A stretch of 64,000 nt of DNA from UBA7446 sp964014735 (lineage in GTDB: Bacteria > Bacteroidota > Bacteroidia > Flavobacteriales > Flavobacteriaceae): positions 70,807 through 134,806 of the forward strand of contig CAXHBH010000001.1 in NCBI GenBank assembly GCA_964014735.1. Reading direction: 5' to 3'. This document shows positions 41,434 through 50,721 of this stretch, one piece after another. The translations under genes and the position numbers were made by a program. Numbering within the stretch: position 1 is the stretch's first letter; every line of letters starts with the position of its first letter. The notes under the pieces were generated by a model. The model was not told the origin of the DNA. It worked only from the letters and a program-made list of their open reading frames with translations, and did no database searches.

Positions 41434-41937
41434 TCAGATTCCCAATGCCTTTTTAACGTCTGATGAAAGATCTTTTCCTTCTGCCATTAATAAAGCACCA
41501 CCAAGACTTGCATCAATAACGTAATCAAAACCTTGTGCTTTGGCAACTTCTTGCACTTTGGCACGCGCATTTTCAATGATGGGACGTAATAAGTCTGCCT
41601 GCTTCTTTTGAATGTCTTGAGAAGCTGTTTGCCTGAACTGTTGAATGTTTTGTTCCATACCTGCCAACTCTTGTTGACGCGCTTGGTTTGTCACGTCTGT
41701 TTGGTTTTCAGCTTCAGCAGAATAAGTTTGTAATTTGGTTTGGTATTCTTTTATAGAGGCTTCGATTTCTGTCTGATAATCTTTTTCTAGTTTTTGAACC
41801 TCTTCCTGAGCGGCAATTACGCTCGGCATTTCGCTGATTATTTTTTGGAAGTCTAAGTGTGCTACTTTGCTTTGTGCATAAGTTACGTTGCTAAGCATTA
41901 AAATTACTGTGAGTAATAATGTAGATAAATATTTCAT
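41434..41937 (-). CDS. OmpH/Skp family periplasmic chaperone (first copy)
   Basis: 167 aa with a cleavable leader (LLLTVILMLSNVTYAQ). The body is the Skp pattern: KVAHLDFQKIISEMPSVIAA, a long coiled coil, and DYVIDASLGGALLMAEGKDL near the end. It holds unfolded outer-membrane proteins for BamA. Last gene of the operon, followed by a terminator. Confidence 0.92.
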   Translation of the reverse strand: MKYLSTLLLTVILMLSNVTYAQSKVAHLDFQKIISEMPSVIAAQEEVQKLEKDYQTEIEASIKEYQTKLQTYSAEAENQTDVTNQARQQELAGMEQNIQQFRQTASQDIQKKQADLLRPIIENARAKVQEVAKAQGFDYVIDASLGGALLMAEGKDLSSDVKKALGI

Positions 41938-41957
41938 TTTATTAAGTTAATTAAGTG

Positions 41958-42881
41958 TTACTTTTTTTGTTGTGCTTGTTTACGTTTTTCTTTAAATTCA
42001 TTTTTTTTTCTTTCAAGCTCTTCTAATCGTTCTTTTTTTCGTTTGGTTAGGGCTTCTTCTTTTTCTTTTTTCTTCCTTGCAATTTCTTGCTCGCGTTCTT
42101 GTTTTTTAATTTCGTACTCAGCTTTTCGTGCCTCTCTTATTTCTTCTTTACTTTGAATAGAAGCAGCATCAGCTTGTGTTTTATTTTCTGTTTTTTTAGC
42201 TTCTTTTTGTCGTTTACGCTCAGCTTTTCGTTCTTCCGCTAACTTTCGGCGTTCTGCGTTTTGTTGCTGTATTTTTTTTCCTTTCTCATTAATTGTTGGG
42301 TTAGAACTCTGTTTACGTTCTTGTTTTTTGGTTTCAGCCAAAAAAGCTTGAGCCTTTTTCTTGTCATTAATTTCAAGGAATTTAATAACAAGTTCGCTAA
42401 TATCGTATTTTTTTTCAGAATGAAGAACTAGAATGTCCGCGGTACTGTCAAAAACATAGTTTAGTTTTCTGTCACTGGCAATTTCACGTATTGCTGTTAG
42501 TATTTCGTCTTGGGCTGGTTGTGCTAGTTTTAGCTTTTGCTGAATCCAGTCACCCTCAACTCCAAAGCGCTGTTCTATATACTGATTAAGTTTCTCCTGC
42601 TCGAAGGCAATGTCATCTTTACGTTCTTCAGCTATTTCATCGGTAAGAAGTGGTCTTTCAATTTCAAGAATCTTTGTTTGCTCATCTAATTTTTTTTGCC
42701 TTATGTCAATTTCGTTTCGCCATGATGCAATCTTTGTTTCCAAGTCTTGGCTTGATTCTGTGAAGCCGCTGTGTGTTGCCAAAACCTTGTCAATATCTAA
42801 AAACCCTATCCTGACATTACGTTGTCCATATGTAAAACCCGTTACAGAACAGCACAATAATAATGACCAAAAAAGCCGCAT
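41958..42881 (-). CDS. OmpH/Skp-like protein with long charged tail
   Basis: 307 aa. Signal peptide, then an OmpH core to about residue 175 (VRIGFLDIDKVLATHSGFTE, YVFDSTADILVLHSEKKYDI). The final ~130 residues are nearly all K, E, R, Q and A and should form an extended coiled coil. Skp proteins are normally ~160-180 aa, so the tail is an addition. It lies between bamA (12 nt) and the second ompH (20 nt). Role in outer-membrane protein transport is inferred from position. Confidence 0.88.
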   Translation of the reverse strand: MRLFWSLLLCCSVTGFTYGQRNVRIGFLDIDKVLATHSGFTESSQDLETKIASWRNEIDIRQKKLDEQTKILEIERPLLTDEIAEERKDDIAFEQEKLNQYIEQRFGVEGDWIQQKLKLAQPAQDEILTAIREIASDRKLNYVFDSTADILVLHSEKKYDISELVIKFLEINDKKKAQAFLAETKKQERKQSSNPTINEKGKKIQQQNAERRKLAEERKAERKRQKEAKKTENKTQADAASIQSKEEIREARKAEYEIKKQEREQEIARKKKEKEEALTKRKKERLEELERKKNEFKEKRKQAQQKK

Positions 42882-42893
42882 TTATTTTTTTTA

Positions 42894-45446
42894 TTAGAAT
42901 TGTTGACCTATGATAAAGTGTGTTTCCCATCCATTCGGATTTAAGTCATTTGGCAACTCACTATCAAATCCATATCCAAAATCTATGCCTAACAATCCAA
43001 AAGCGGGCATAAAAATTCGCACGCCAAAGCCTGCTGAGCGTTTACTATTAAACGGATTAAATTCACGAAAATTGTTATAACCATTACCAGCTTCTAAAAA
43101 ACTTAAAGCATAAATAGAAGCACTTGGCTTTAACGTTATGGGGTAACGCAATTCAAGCGAGAACTTGTTGTACACAGTTGATCCATCTCTACTAGACAGT
43201 GATTGGTTTTCATAACCTCTTAGTGCAATGGTTTCCCTACCATCCATAGCATATTGTTGAAGCCCATCACCACCTAAGAAGTAACGTTCAAATGGAATAT
43301 TCCCCCTGTCAGGGTTGTATGCGCCTAAAAATCCAAATTCTGCGTGGGTACGCAATATTAATTTATCAATAATTCGGGTATACCAAGATCCTTCAAAATT
43401 TAACTTATAGTACTCCAACCATTTAAATCTTTCTTGATCAATTTTTGCTTGGTCAGGACTGCCATTTGCATCTTGATATTCAGCTTGATCTTTCAAGTTG
43501 GCATAATCAATATTGTTTACCAATGAATATGGAAAGGTGAGTTTAGCACCAATAGTAAATGAGGAGCCACCAGTTGGGAATATAGGATTTGTATAGGTGT
43601 TGTTTCTGGATAATGCTATTGCATAAAACAGATTGTTTGAAACGCCATCTCCAAAAGTAAATAAGCCAGTATAATAGTTGTTTAAGTCAAAGTATTGATA
43701 CCCTATTGTTTGTGAAAGCGTAAAATAATCATCAGGAACTTGAAGTCTTCTAGCCAAACCAAAATTTATACCACGAATCTTGAAATATTGTGACTTATCA
43801 GCCAGTCCTGTCATATAATTATATCGGTACTGAGTTGTTTGAGAAATAGAAGTTGAAAAGCGTACGGGTTGCTCCCCACCAAGCCAAGGTTCTGAAAACG
43901 AAAAACTATAAGTTTCAAAGAAACGACTAGCTTGAAGACGAAGCGCCAATTGCTGTCCGTCACCCATAGGAACCGGTTTGTATTCTTTCTTATTGAATAT
44001 ATTGCGCATGGAAAAATTATTGAACGAAAGCCCTAGGGTTCCAATAAATCCACCACCGCCATAACCACCTTGTAGTTCAATTTGACTTGCGCCTCTTTCA
44101 ACCAAACCATACTCAATATCTACAGTGCCAGCGTTGGGATCTACATCTTTGAAGTCAGGGGATATTTGCTCTGCATCAAAAAAGCCCAATTGTCCTAATT
44201 CACGTACCGAACGCACTACTTTATCCTTGCTGTAGAGTTCACCAGGACGTGTACGAATTTCTCTATAAATAACGTGGTCATTTGTTCGATCGTTACCTCT
44301 TACGCTGATTCTATTAAAATAAGCAGGCTTACCCTCGGTAATGCGTATTTCAAAGTTTATGGTATCATTTGCAGCGCTTACCTCAACAGGGTTTATGCTC
44401 GAAAATAAGTAACCGTTGTTTTGGTAAAGGTTCGTGAGGTCTTCTCCATCTGGTTTAGTTTGGTCTGCAATACGCTTACGCAACAATACTCCATTGTATG
44501 TGTCTCCTGGCTTAATGCCAAGCACCCTTCTAAGTTGCGCATCACTGTATACGGAGTTACCAATAAAATCAACATCGCCAAAATAGTATTTGTCCCCCTC
44601 TTGGAGCTTTATAACTACATCAATTTTATTGTCATCAACGATGATGCTATCGGAAACGATACGTGCATCACGATAGCCTTTTTCTTTATAAAAGTCTAGA
44701 AACTCCTTTATGTCTTCATCATAATCGGCTGCTATGTATTTTGAGCGCTTCCAAAAACGACCTGGTAGTTCTAGTTTTGTTTTTTTAAATTTTTTACGAA
44801 GCTTTTTAGGTTTGTATACCTCATTGCCCTCAAACGAAATTGAACGCACCTTAACACGATCACCACGATCTACAGAAATCAACATCTTTTGGTTGTTTAC
44901 AGCTGCTGTGTCTGACTTAGTGTCTATGGTTACTTTAACGTTTAGAAACCCTTCTTTTCTGTACTTATTTTCGATATAATTTTTAGTAGTAGCAAGAAAG
45001 TTTTTACTGAGCTTTTTCCCTTTTTTAATTTCAGTGTCTTTAACAATAGTTTCAATCTTACCCTTTTTAATGCCTTTGATAGTGTAGTCAGAAAGTGTAG
45101 GAAGTTCTTGGATGTATAGTTCCAAATCTGCCACCTCGCCATCAATGTTAGTAATAAAAAACTCAATGTCACTAAAGAGCTCTAACTTCCATAACTTATT
45201 GATGGTTGCGCTAATTTCTTCTCCTGGAATTTGAATACGCTGACCCTTTCTAAGTCCAGTATATGCCACAACAGTTTGTGGACTAAAACTTTTTACACCA
45301 GTAACTGTAATTTCTCCAAGCTGATAAAACTTACCTTTATCAAAGTAAGTCTCTTGTGCATTGAGCTGTCCGAGGCTGAACAAAACAATACAAATAACAA
45401 GGGGAAGGAGTAGAAACTTATTTAAGTTGCTCGCTTGTTTTTCCAA
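42894..45446 (-). CDS. bamA: Outer membrane protein assembly factor BamA
   Basis: 850 aa. Signal sequence, five POTRA repeats (for example VRSISFEGNEVYKPKKLRKK and YFGDVDFIGNSVYSDAQLRR), then a 16-strand barrel ending GWETHFIIGQQF with a C-terminal Phe. The loop-6 region is RGYEN and the VRIFMPAFGLLGIDFGYGFD strand is near the end. It inserts barrel proteins into the outer membrane. Overlaps uppS by 29 nt. Confidence 0.96.
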   Translation of the reverse strand: MEKQASNLNKFLLLPLVICIVLFSLGQLNAQETYFDKGKFYQLGEITVTGVKSFSPQTVVAYTGLRKGQRIQIPGEEISATINKLWKLELFSDIEFFITNIDGEVADLELYIQELPTLSDYTIKGIKKGKIETIVKDTEIKKGKKLSKNFLATTKNYIENKYRKEGFLNVKVTIDTKSDTAAVNNQKMLISVDRGDRVKVRSISFEGNEVYKPKKLRKKFKKTKLELPGRFWKRSKYIAADYDEDIKEFLDFYKEKGYRDARIVSDSIIVDDNKIDVVIKLQEGDKYYFGDVDFIGNSVYSDAQLRRVLGIKPGDTYNGVLLRKRIADQTKPDGEDLTNLYQNNGYLFSSINPVEVSAANDTINFEIRITEGKPAYFNRISVRGNDRTNDHVIYREIRTRPGELYSKDKVVRSVRELGQLGFFDAEQISPDFKDVDPNAGTVDIEYGLVERGASQIELQGGYGGGGFIGTLGLSFNNFSMRNIFNKKEYKPVPMGDGQQLALRLQASRFFETYSFSFSEPWLGGEQPVRFSTSISQTTQYRYNYMTGLADKSQYFKIRGINFGLARRLQVPDDYFTLSQTIGYQYFDLNNYYTGLFTFGDGVSNNLFYAIALSRNNTYTNPIFPTGGSSFTIGAKLTFPYSLVNNIDYANLKDQAEYQDANGSPDQAKIDQERFKWLEYYKLNFEGSWYTRIIDKLILRTHAEFGFLGAYNPDRGNIPFERYFLGGDGLQQYAMDGRETIALRGYENQSLSSRDGSTVYNKFSLELRYPITLKPSASIYALSFLEAGNGYNNFREFNPFNSKRSAGFGVRIFMPAFGLLGIDFGYGFDSELPNDLNPNGWETHFIIGQQF

Positions 45447-46155
45447 ATCTACGTTCTCTTATTAGATAGCTTTTAATTGCCTGGTAAAGTTCCTGCTTAT
45501 TAAATTCTGGCCACATTACATCAGTAAAGTAAAGTTCAGCGTAAGCAATCTGCCACAATAGGAAATTACTTATACGAACTTCGCCACTGGTGCGGATGAG
45601 TAAATCTACATCAGGCAAATATTGCGTATAAAGATGCTCATTAATTATGGTTTCATCAATACTTTCAACAGGAATTATGCTATTTTTAACTTTTTTACTG
45701 ATATCGATAACAGCTCGCTTGATTTCCTCTCGAGCCCCATAACTAAGTGCCAAGGTTAAATTTGTTCCTGTATGGTATTTTGTCCTTTCAATTACTTCAA
45801 TTAATTCTTGCTGTACTTGTTTAGGTAGCTTTTCTAATGAACCGATTGCTGAAAGACGAATGTTATTTTCTGTCATTTGGTGTAATTCACGTCTTAGGCT
45901 TCTTACCAATAGTGTCATCAGTGTAGCAATTTCTGCCTTTGGTCGGTTCCAGTTTTCAGTTGAAAAAGCATAAAGTGTAAGATGCTTAATGCCGAGTTCT
46001 GCAGCTGCCTCAACTGTTTTTTTTACTGCATTTGCACCTGCCTCATGGCCTCTGAGTCGATTTTTCCCTTGCTGTTGTGCCCAACGCCCATTGCCATCCA
46101 TTATAATGGCAATATGTTTTGGTATTTCATCTATATTAAATTCATCGAAACTCAT
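45418..46155 (-). CDS. uppS: Isoprenyl (undecaprenyl) diphosphate synthase
   Basis: 245 aa cis-prenyltransferase. HIAIIMDGNGRWAQQQGKNR includes the catalytic Asp; RTSGEVRISNFLLWQIAYAE is the C-terminal signature. It makes the lipid carrier for peptidoglycan and O-antigen. The gene overlaps bamA by 29 nt, linking wall-lipid and outer-membrane assembly genes. Confidence 0.96.
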   Translation of the reverse strand: MSFDEFNIDEIPKHIAIIMDGNGRWAQQQGKNRLRGHEAGANAVKKTVEAAAELGIKHLTLYAFSTENWNRPKAEIATLMTLLVRSLRRELHQMTENNIRLSAIGSLEKLPKQVQQELIEVIERTKYHTGTNLTLALSYGAREEIKRAVIDISKKVKNSIIPVESIDETIINEHLYTQYLPDVDLLIRTSGEVRISNFLLWQIAYAELYFTDVMWPEFNKQELYQAIKSYLIRERRFGKTSEQLK

Positions 46156-46161
46156 AATAAA

Positions 46162-46860
46162 TTATTCACGGCAACACGGCAATCTTCCAAACCCGTAAGT
46201 TATTGAAATCCCTGTAAAAATAATCCAATCGTTGCTTAAAACTGACGAAAATTGTCTTGCATCGGGTTTTTTTTCAAAGTTAGGATAACTACCGTCCAAA
46301 TTATCAGTAAGCGTAAATTGTGGCTGTATTTCTGCAGCTAAAATCCAAGATTGCCCGAAGTTAAATTTCACACCTACCCCAAATGGCACACTAACGGTTA
46401 ATACTTTTCCATCGTGGCGTGACATTTTTTCAAAAGGTTCAAAATAAATATCCTGACTAACCATGCGATTAAAACCCGCATGTATATAGGGCGTCCATGA
46501 AAACCCAAATTCACCAACAGCTAACTTCACGTAGTTGATTTCTATACCTGCACCTAGGATTGAGTAATCGTTGGTAAAAGATAAACCGCGGTCTAAGCGA
46601 CTCAGTTGTGATGCATTTACATCATTCCCACTTAATTTACCCTTACTAAAAATAGCACGTAGACCTATACGTTCATTAAAATTACGTTTGTAGATAATAC
46701 CTATTGCTAGATGTCTTGGTTGTATATATTGTGTACTTCCTATTTCACCGATGTAATTTACACCACCAGAAATAACACCAATTTCGTGTCTTTGTGCAGT
46801 GCTGTAACTACTCATTAGAATAGCTAACATAATACAAAACCAGATGCGATTAATATTCAT
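46162..46860 (-). CDS. DUF6089 family outer-membrane beta-barrel protein
   Basis: 232 aa from the ATG at 46860, which gives a signal peptide (IWFCIMLAILMSSYSTAQ); a longer frame to 46956 runs into nadK. The mature part is an 8- to 10-strand barrel (EIGVISGGVNYIGEIGSTQY, YSILGAGIEINYVKLAVGEF, FSWTPYIHAGF). It sits between nadK and uppS in the bam operon, as in many Bacteroidota. No assigned function. Confidence 0.87.
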   Translation of the reverse strand: MNINRIWFCIMLAILMSSYSTAQRHEIGVISGGVNYIGEIGSTQYIQPRHLAIGIIYKRNFNERIGLRAIFSKGKLSGNDVNASQLSRLDRGLSFTNDYSILGAGIEINYVKLAVGEFGFSWTPYIHAGFNRMVSQDIYFEPFEKMSRHDGKVLTVSVPFGVGVKFNFGQSWILAAEIQPQFTLTDNLDGSYPNFEKKPDARQFSSVLSNDWIIFTGISITYGFGRLPCCRE

Positions 46861-46897
46861 TTTATTAACTGAAAACTGAAAAGCACCAAATTTATTG

Positions 46898-47767
46898 TTA
46901 GTTGCGCTTGTCTTGCCCCCATAGTAGTTTATTGCGTAGGGTATCAAAAAAGCCATGCTTATTAGATCTTATAAAGACAATTGGATTGTTAGCTTTTTGG
47001 ACACTAATGGTAGTATTCATTGGTACAGAGAAGAGCCGGGTATCAAGAGAAATGAGGTATGAATCTCCTCTGCCTTCAACGTGAATTTTAATTTCAACAT
47101 CATCTGCTACAATAAGTGGCCTCACATTGAGGTTATGTGGCGCAATAGGTGTCAATACCATGCTTTTTGTATCAGGTGCAATGATAGGCCCACCACTGCT
47201 CAAGGAATATCCAGTTGAACCAGTTGGTGTTGCCACTACCAAACCGTCTGCCCAGTAGACATTGACATATGCTTCATTGACTTGGGTATTGATAGTAACC
47301 ATTGAGGTTGTGTTTTCACGGCTTAGAGAAATCTCGTTCAATGCTAATGGGAATTCATTGAGTTCAGCAACAGCAGGTGATGTTTTGACTTCAAGTATGC
47401 TTCGTTCTTCTGTAGTGTAGTTTTTGTCAACAATATCATGAAGTGTGGCTTCCATTTCATCTGGTTGAACGGTTGCTAAAAAACCCAATCGGCCAGCGTT
47501 AATTCCTATCAATGGTATTTTTGATTCACGGATATAGCGCAAGGCACGTAGCACGGTACCATCACCACCAACTGCAAAAAAAACATCTGATTTTGGATCT
47601 AAATCTGTATGTGATTCAAATGGAATAGAAGCAGTATTTGGAATATGCCGTAACAATTCTTTTTCCACTTGAATTCCAGCACCTTCTTTTGTAAAAAAAG
47701 CAACAATTTCAGTTACTATTTTTAGAGATGCCTCATCGTGAACCAAGCTGTATAAAGCTACTTTCAT
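46898..47767 (-). CDS. nadK: NAD kinase
   Basis: 289 aa. The ATP/NAD site GGDGT is in FFAVGGDGTVLRALRYI; GINAGRLGFLAT and TPTGSTGYSLSSGGPI are further signatures. It makes NADP+. First gene of the operon; the promoter TTTG-N18-TAACTTTG ends only 4 nt before the ATG, so the transcript is probably leaderless. Confidence 0.96.
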   Translation of the reverse strand: MKVALYSLVHDEASLKIVTEIVAFFTKEGAGIQVEKELLRHIPNTASIPFESHTDLDPKSDVFFAVGGDGTVLRALRYIRESKIPLIGINAGRLGFLATVQPDEMEATLHDIVDKNYTTEERSILEVKTSPAVAELNEFPLALNEISLSRENTTSMVTINTQVNEAYVNVYWADGLVVATPTGSTGYSLSSGGPIIAPDTKSMVLTPIAPHNLNVRPLIVADDVEIKIHVEGRGDSYLISLDTRLFSVPMNTTISVQKANNPIVFIRSNKHGFFDTLRNKLLWGQDKRN

Positions 47768-47771
47768 ACTG

Positions 47772-47801
47772 CAAAGTTAGACCAAAATGCTTAAAGGCAA
47801 A
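47772..47801 (-). promoter_or_regulatory. nadK operon promoter, TTTG-N18-TAACTTTG
   Basis: Minus-strand TTTG (47798-47801) and TAACTTTG (47772-47779) are 18 nt apart. The -7 box ends 4 nt from the nadK ATG. It would drive nadK to ompH. Confidence 0.65.
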
Positions 47802-47810
47802 TTATTGTGG

Positions 47811-47818
47811 TATTTTTG
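47811..47818 (+). promoter_or_regulatory. Candidate -7 box for pdxJ
   Basis: TATTTTTG ends 13 nt before the pdxJ ATG. The -33 region is weak. Divergent from the nadK promoter. Confidence 0.45.
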
Positions 47819-47831
47819 CACATAAAGTGCC

Positions 47832-48551
47832 ATGACAAAGCTTAGTGTTAACATCAATAAAATAGCTACCCTGCGTAATGCAAGAGGTGGTGATAAACCT
47901 AATATTTTGCAAGTTGCAAAAGATGCCCAAGCATTTGGCGCGCAAGGAATCACCGTCCATCCCAGACCCGACGAAAGACACATTACTTACCAAGACACTC
48001 GCGAATTGCCAACTGTGATTACCACTGAATTTAATATCGAAGGAAACCCAATTCCAAAATTTGTAGATATGGTATGCAAAATTAAACCCCATCAAGTAAC
48101 TTTGGTACCAGACGCTCCAAATGCAATTACTTCAAATTCGGGCTGGGATACGATAGCAAATTGTGAATTCTTGAGGGAGGTTATCCAAGAATTTAAAGAA
48201 AAAGGAATTCGCACTTCCATATTTTTGGACCCCGATGTGGCACAAGTGGAAGCGGCCATAAAAACAGGTACAGACCGTATTGAACTTTATACGGAAGCTT
48301 ATGCAAAAGAATACCCAAAAAACACGGCAAAAGCAATAGCCCCATTTATTAAGGCAGCTACAAAAGCAAATGAAGTAGGGCTAGGACTCAATGCTGGCCA
48401 CGACCTTAGCTTAGATAATATTGCCTTTTTTGCGAAACATATCCCTGGACTTTTGGAAGTATCTATTGGACACGCTCTTATTTGTGAGTCTTTGTATTTG
48501 GGACTAGAAAATGTTATTAACCAATACATTTCCAAGCTATCGAAGCATTAG
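47832..48551 (+). CDS. pdxJ: Pyridoxine 5'-phosphate synthase
   Basis: 239 aa TIM barrel that condenses deoxyxylulose phosphate with aminoacetone phosphate. LSVNINKIATLRNARGG and VHPRPDERHITYQD are the family N-terminal signatures; GLGLNAGHDLSL and VSIGHALICES are near the phosphate site. It indicates the DXP-dependent B6 pathway. The alpha/beta hydrolase frame begins right at its stop. Confidence 0.96.
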   Translation: MTKLSVNINKIATLRNARGGDKPNILQVAKDAQAFGAQGITVHPRPDERHITYQDTRELPTVITTEFNIEGNPIPKFVDMVCKIKPHQVTLVPDAPNAITSNSGWDTIANCEFLREVIQEFKEKGIRTSIFLDPDVAQVEAAIKTGTDRIELYTEAYAKEYPKNTAKAIAPFIKAATKANEVGLGLNAGHDLSLDNIAFFAKHIPGLLEVSIGHALICESLYLGLENVINQYISKLSKH

Positions 48552-48592
48552 TCAACAGCACGGTTACTGGACAAGGAGACCCCCTAATTATA

Positions 48593-49309
48593 TTGCATGG
48601 TTTTTTGGGTATGTCGGACAATTGGCGCACACACGCTAAATTTTGGTCTGCCTACTATGAAGTTCACGCCATTGACCAACGCAATCACGGGAGAAGTTTT
48701 CACAGCCAAGTGTTTAATTACGACTTAATGGCAGCAGATATTGTTGCATATTTGGATTATCATAATATTCAACAAGCGATTATACTCGGACACTCTATGG
48801 GTGGCAAAACAGCTATGAGCTTGGCACTACAGCACCCAACCCGAATATCCAAACTCATAGTTGCAGACATAGCGCCTAAACACTACAATGTAGCAACCAA
48901 GTTTTCAAATATCATAAAAGGGCTTATACAACTTGACGTTTTGACGCTAACGTCAAGATTTGAAGCCGACAAGGTACTTATGTCATATGTGCCTGATATG
49001 GGCGTTCGCCAGTTTTTACTCAAAAATTTAGCTTGGACTGAACAAAGAACCCTTAAACTTCGTTGTAATGTTGCAGTACTTCAACATAAGCTAAAAGAAA
49101 TTGGAGATGCACCAGAAGGGTTACCATACAAAGGGGATACGCTATTTTTAGCAGGGCAACATTCCGATTATGTATTGCAAACAGATATCACCGCCATACA
49201 TGCCCTATTCCCCAATGCTAGTCTAAGTTGGGTTGCCAATGCGGGCCACTGGCTACATGCCGAAAACCCTAAAGGATTCACCAATGCCCTTAAAGATTTC
49301 CTAATATAA
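48593..49309 (+). CDS. Alpha/beta hydrolase, start codon unclear
   Basis: The core is LHGFLGMSDNWRTHAKFW, IDQRNHGRSFHS, GHSMGGKTAMSLAL (nucleophile Ser) and NAGHWLHAENPK (catalytic His); it is YbfF/esterase-like. Coordinates begin at the first usable codon, TTG 48593, but this Leu lies inside the conserved first strand. The frame is open upstream to 48521 and reads LVNSTVTGQGDPLII, the normal N-terminus, with no ATG, GTG or TTG. So the true start is non-standard or has been lost. pdxJ ends at 48551, within the likely N-terminus. Substrate unknown. Confidence 0.85.
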   Translation: MHGFLGMSDNWRTHAKFWSAYYEVHAIDQRNHGRSFHSQVFNYDLMAADIVAYLDYHNIQQAIILGHSMGGKTAMSLALQHPTRISKLIVADIAPKHYNVATKFSNIIKGLIQLDVLTLTSRFEADKVLMSYVPDMGVRQFLLKNLAWTEQRTLKLRCNVAVLQHKLKEIGDAPEGLPYKGDTLFLAGQHSDYVLQTDITAIHALFPNASLSWVANAGHWLHAENPKGFTNALKDFLI

Positions 49310-49327
49310 TTTGCCCATAAGCATTAC

Positions 49328-49358
49328 TTTGACCTTGCTTAAAAATAGCCTACTTTTG
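49328..49358 (+). promoter_or_regulatory. tig promoter, TTTG-N19-TACTTTTG
   Basis: TTTG 49328-49331 and TACTTTTG 49351-49358, spacing 19 nt: a full consensus Bacteroidota promoter, 20 nt ahead of the tig ATG. Confidence 0.7.
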
Positions 49359-49378
49359 CCAGTTATTAAATCAAAAGG

Positions 49379-50692
49379 ATGAACGTAACGCGAAAAGACG
49401 TAGATGCACTAAATGCGATAATCACCGTTGACATTAGCCAAAAGGATGTGGTACCCAAGGTAGAGCAAGTTTTAAAAGACTACCGTAAACGTGCCGATAT
49501 TCCGGGTTTTAGAAAAGGAAATGTGCCCATGGGCGTAATCAAAAAACAGTATGGTCAGGCTGTTTTGGTTGATGAGGTAAATAAGATGTTACAATCTTCA
49601 CTGAATGACTTCCTCAACAAAGAAAAAATTTCTATTTTAGGTAATCCACTCCCTGTTCCTGTAGACAATATTGATTGGAACGCCCCTGCCTTTTCTTTTG
49701 ATTTTGAATTGGGGTTGACACCAAATGTGGAGGTAAAACTTCCCAATCGAAAACCAGTTACTCGGTATGAAATTCAAGCTGACGAAAAATTTGTAAATGA
49801 AAAGTTAGAGCGCCTCCAAAAACAGTATGGAGCCATTGTTCCTACAGATCAAGTAAAAGAAGATACAGAATTGACAGTAGGTGTTTCATATGAAGGAAAT
49901 AAAGAACAAAAAAGCGCCACTTTTACAGCTAGTGATCTTAAAAGTAAGAAAGCAATCAAGACCTTCAAAAAGGCAACTATTGGCGAAGTACTTGATTTTT
50001 CTACTAAAGGACTTTTTAAGGATGAACACGTATTACGCCGTGTAATGGAAACTCCTCCAGAGAAAGCTTTAATACTTTCGCTTACACTACAAGAACGAAA
50101 CAACCGAAATTTGGCAGATTTAGACCAAGAATTTTTTGATAAGGTGTTTGGCAAAGACAATGTGAAGTCTGCGACAGATTGTAAGGAAAAGCTTAAAACG
50201 GATGCTATGGTTCATTTTGAGACACAAGCCAATCAAAAATTTATAAATGACATGACAGAGCACCTGATCGATAATACCAAGTTTTCACTTCCTGATGCTT
50301 TTCTTAAGAAATGGATGCAAACAGCAGGTGAAAACCCAATTACCGCTGAAGAAGCAGAAGCAGAATACACCAAATCAGAACGAGGTTTACGCTACCAATT
50401 AATTGAGTCAAAAATCATGCAGGAGCACAACCTTCAAATAACGAGAGAAGAAGTTGAAGTATTTGCTAAAGATTTGATTAAAAAGCAAATGTTGCAATAT
50501 GGCCGTAGAGATATTCAGGAGGAAGAACTTACTGAAATTATGGGGCGTATTTTGAATAATCAAGAAGAGGTAAAACGCATTTCTGATCAGGTGATGAGTG
50601 AGAAAATGCGACAATTGTTTTTAGAAAAAGGAAACATCAAAGTCAAAAAATTATCTTACGGCAAATTTATCAAAGAAGCTTACAAAAAATAA
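49379..50692 (+). CDS. tig: Trigger factor
   Basis: 437 aa. The ribosome-binding N-domain contains YRKRADIPGFRKGNVPMGVI, where the usual GFRxGKxP signature appears as GFRKGNVP. A divergent PPIase-like middle domain and a long helical C-domain follow. Bacteroidota trigger factors typically have weak FKBP conservation, as here. It folds nascent chains at the ribosome. clpP begins 29 nt downstream. Confidence 0.94.
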   Translation: MNVTRKDVDALNAIITVDISQKDVVPKVEQVLKDYRKRADIPGFRKGNVPMGVIKKQYGQAVLVDEVNKMLQSSLNDFLNKEKISILGNPLPVPVDNIDWNAPAFSFDFELGLTPNVEVKLPNRKPVTRYEIQADEKFVNEKLERLQKQYGAIVPTDQVKEDTELTVGVSYEGNKEQKSATFTASDLKSKKAIKTFKKATIGEVLDFSTKGLFKDEHVLRRVMETPPEKALILSLTLQERNNRNLADLDQEFFDKVFGKDNVKSATDCKEKLKTDAMVHFETQANQKFINDMTEHLIDNTKFSLPDAFLKKWMQTAGENPITAEEAEAEYTKSERGLRYQLIESKIMQEHNLQITREEVEVFAKDLIKKQMLQYGRRDIQEEELTEIMGRILNNQEEVKRISDQVMSEKMRQLFLEKGNIKVKKLSYGKFIKEAYKK

Positions 50693-50721
50693 TCGCTATA
50701 TTTAGCTTAGAACTTTAGGAT

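Noticed and set aside
42000..42320. Possible low-complexity repeat or CRISPR-like array
   Set aside because: The repetitive look comes from Lys/Glu codons in the ompH tail; unit lengths are irregular.
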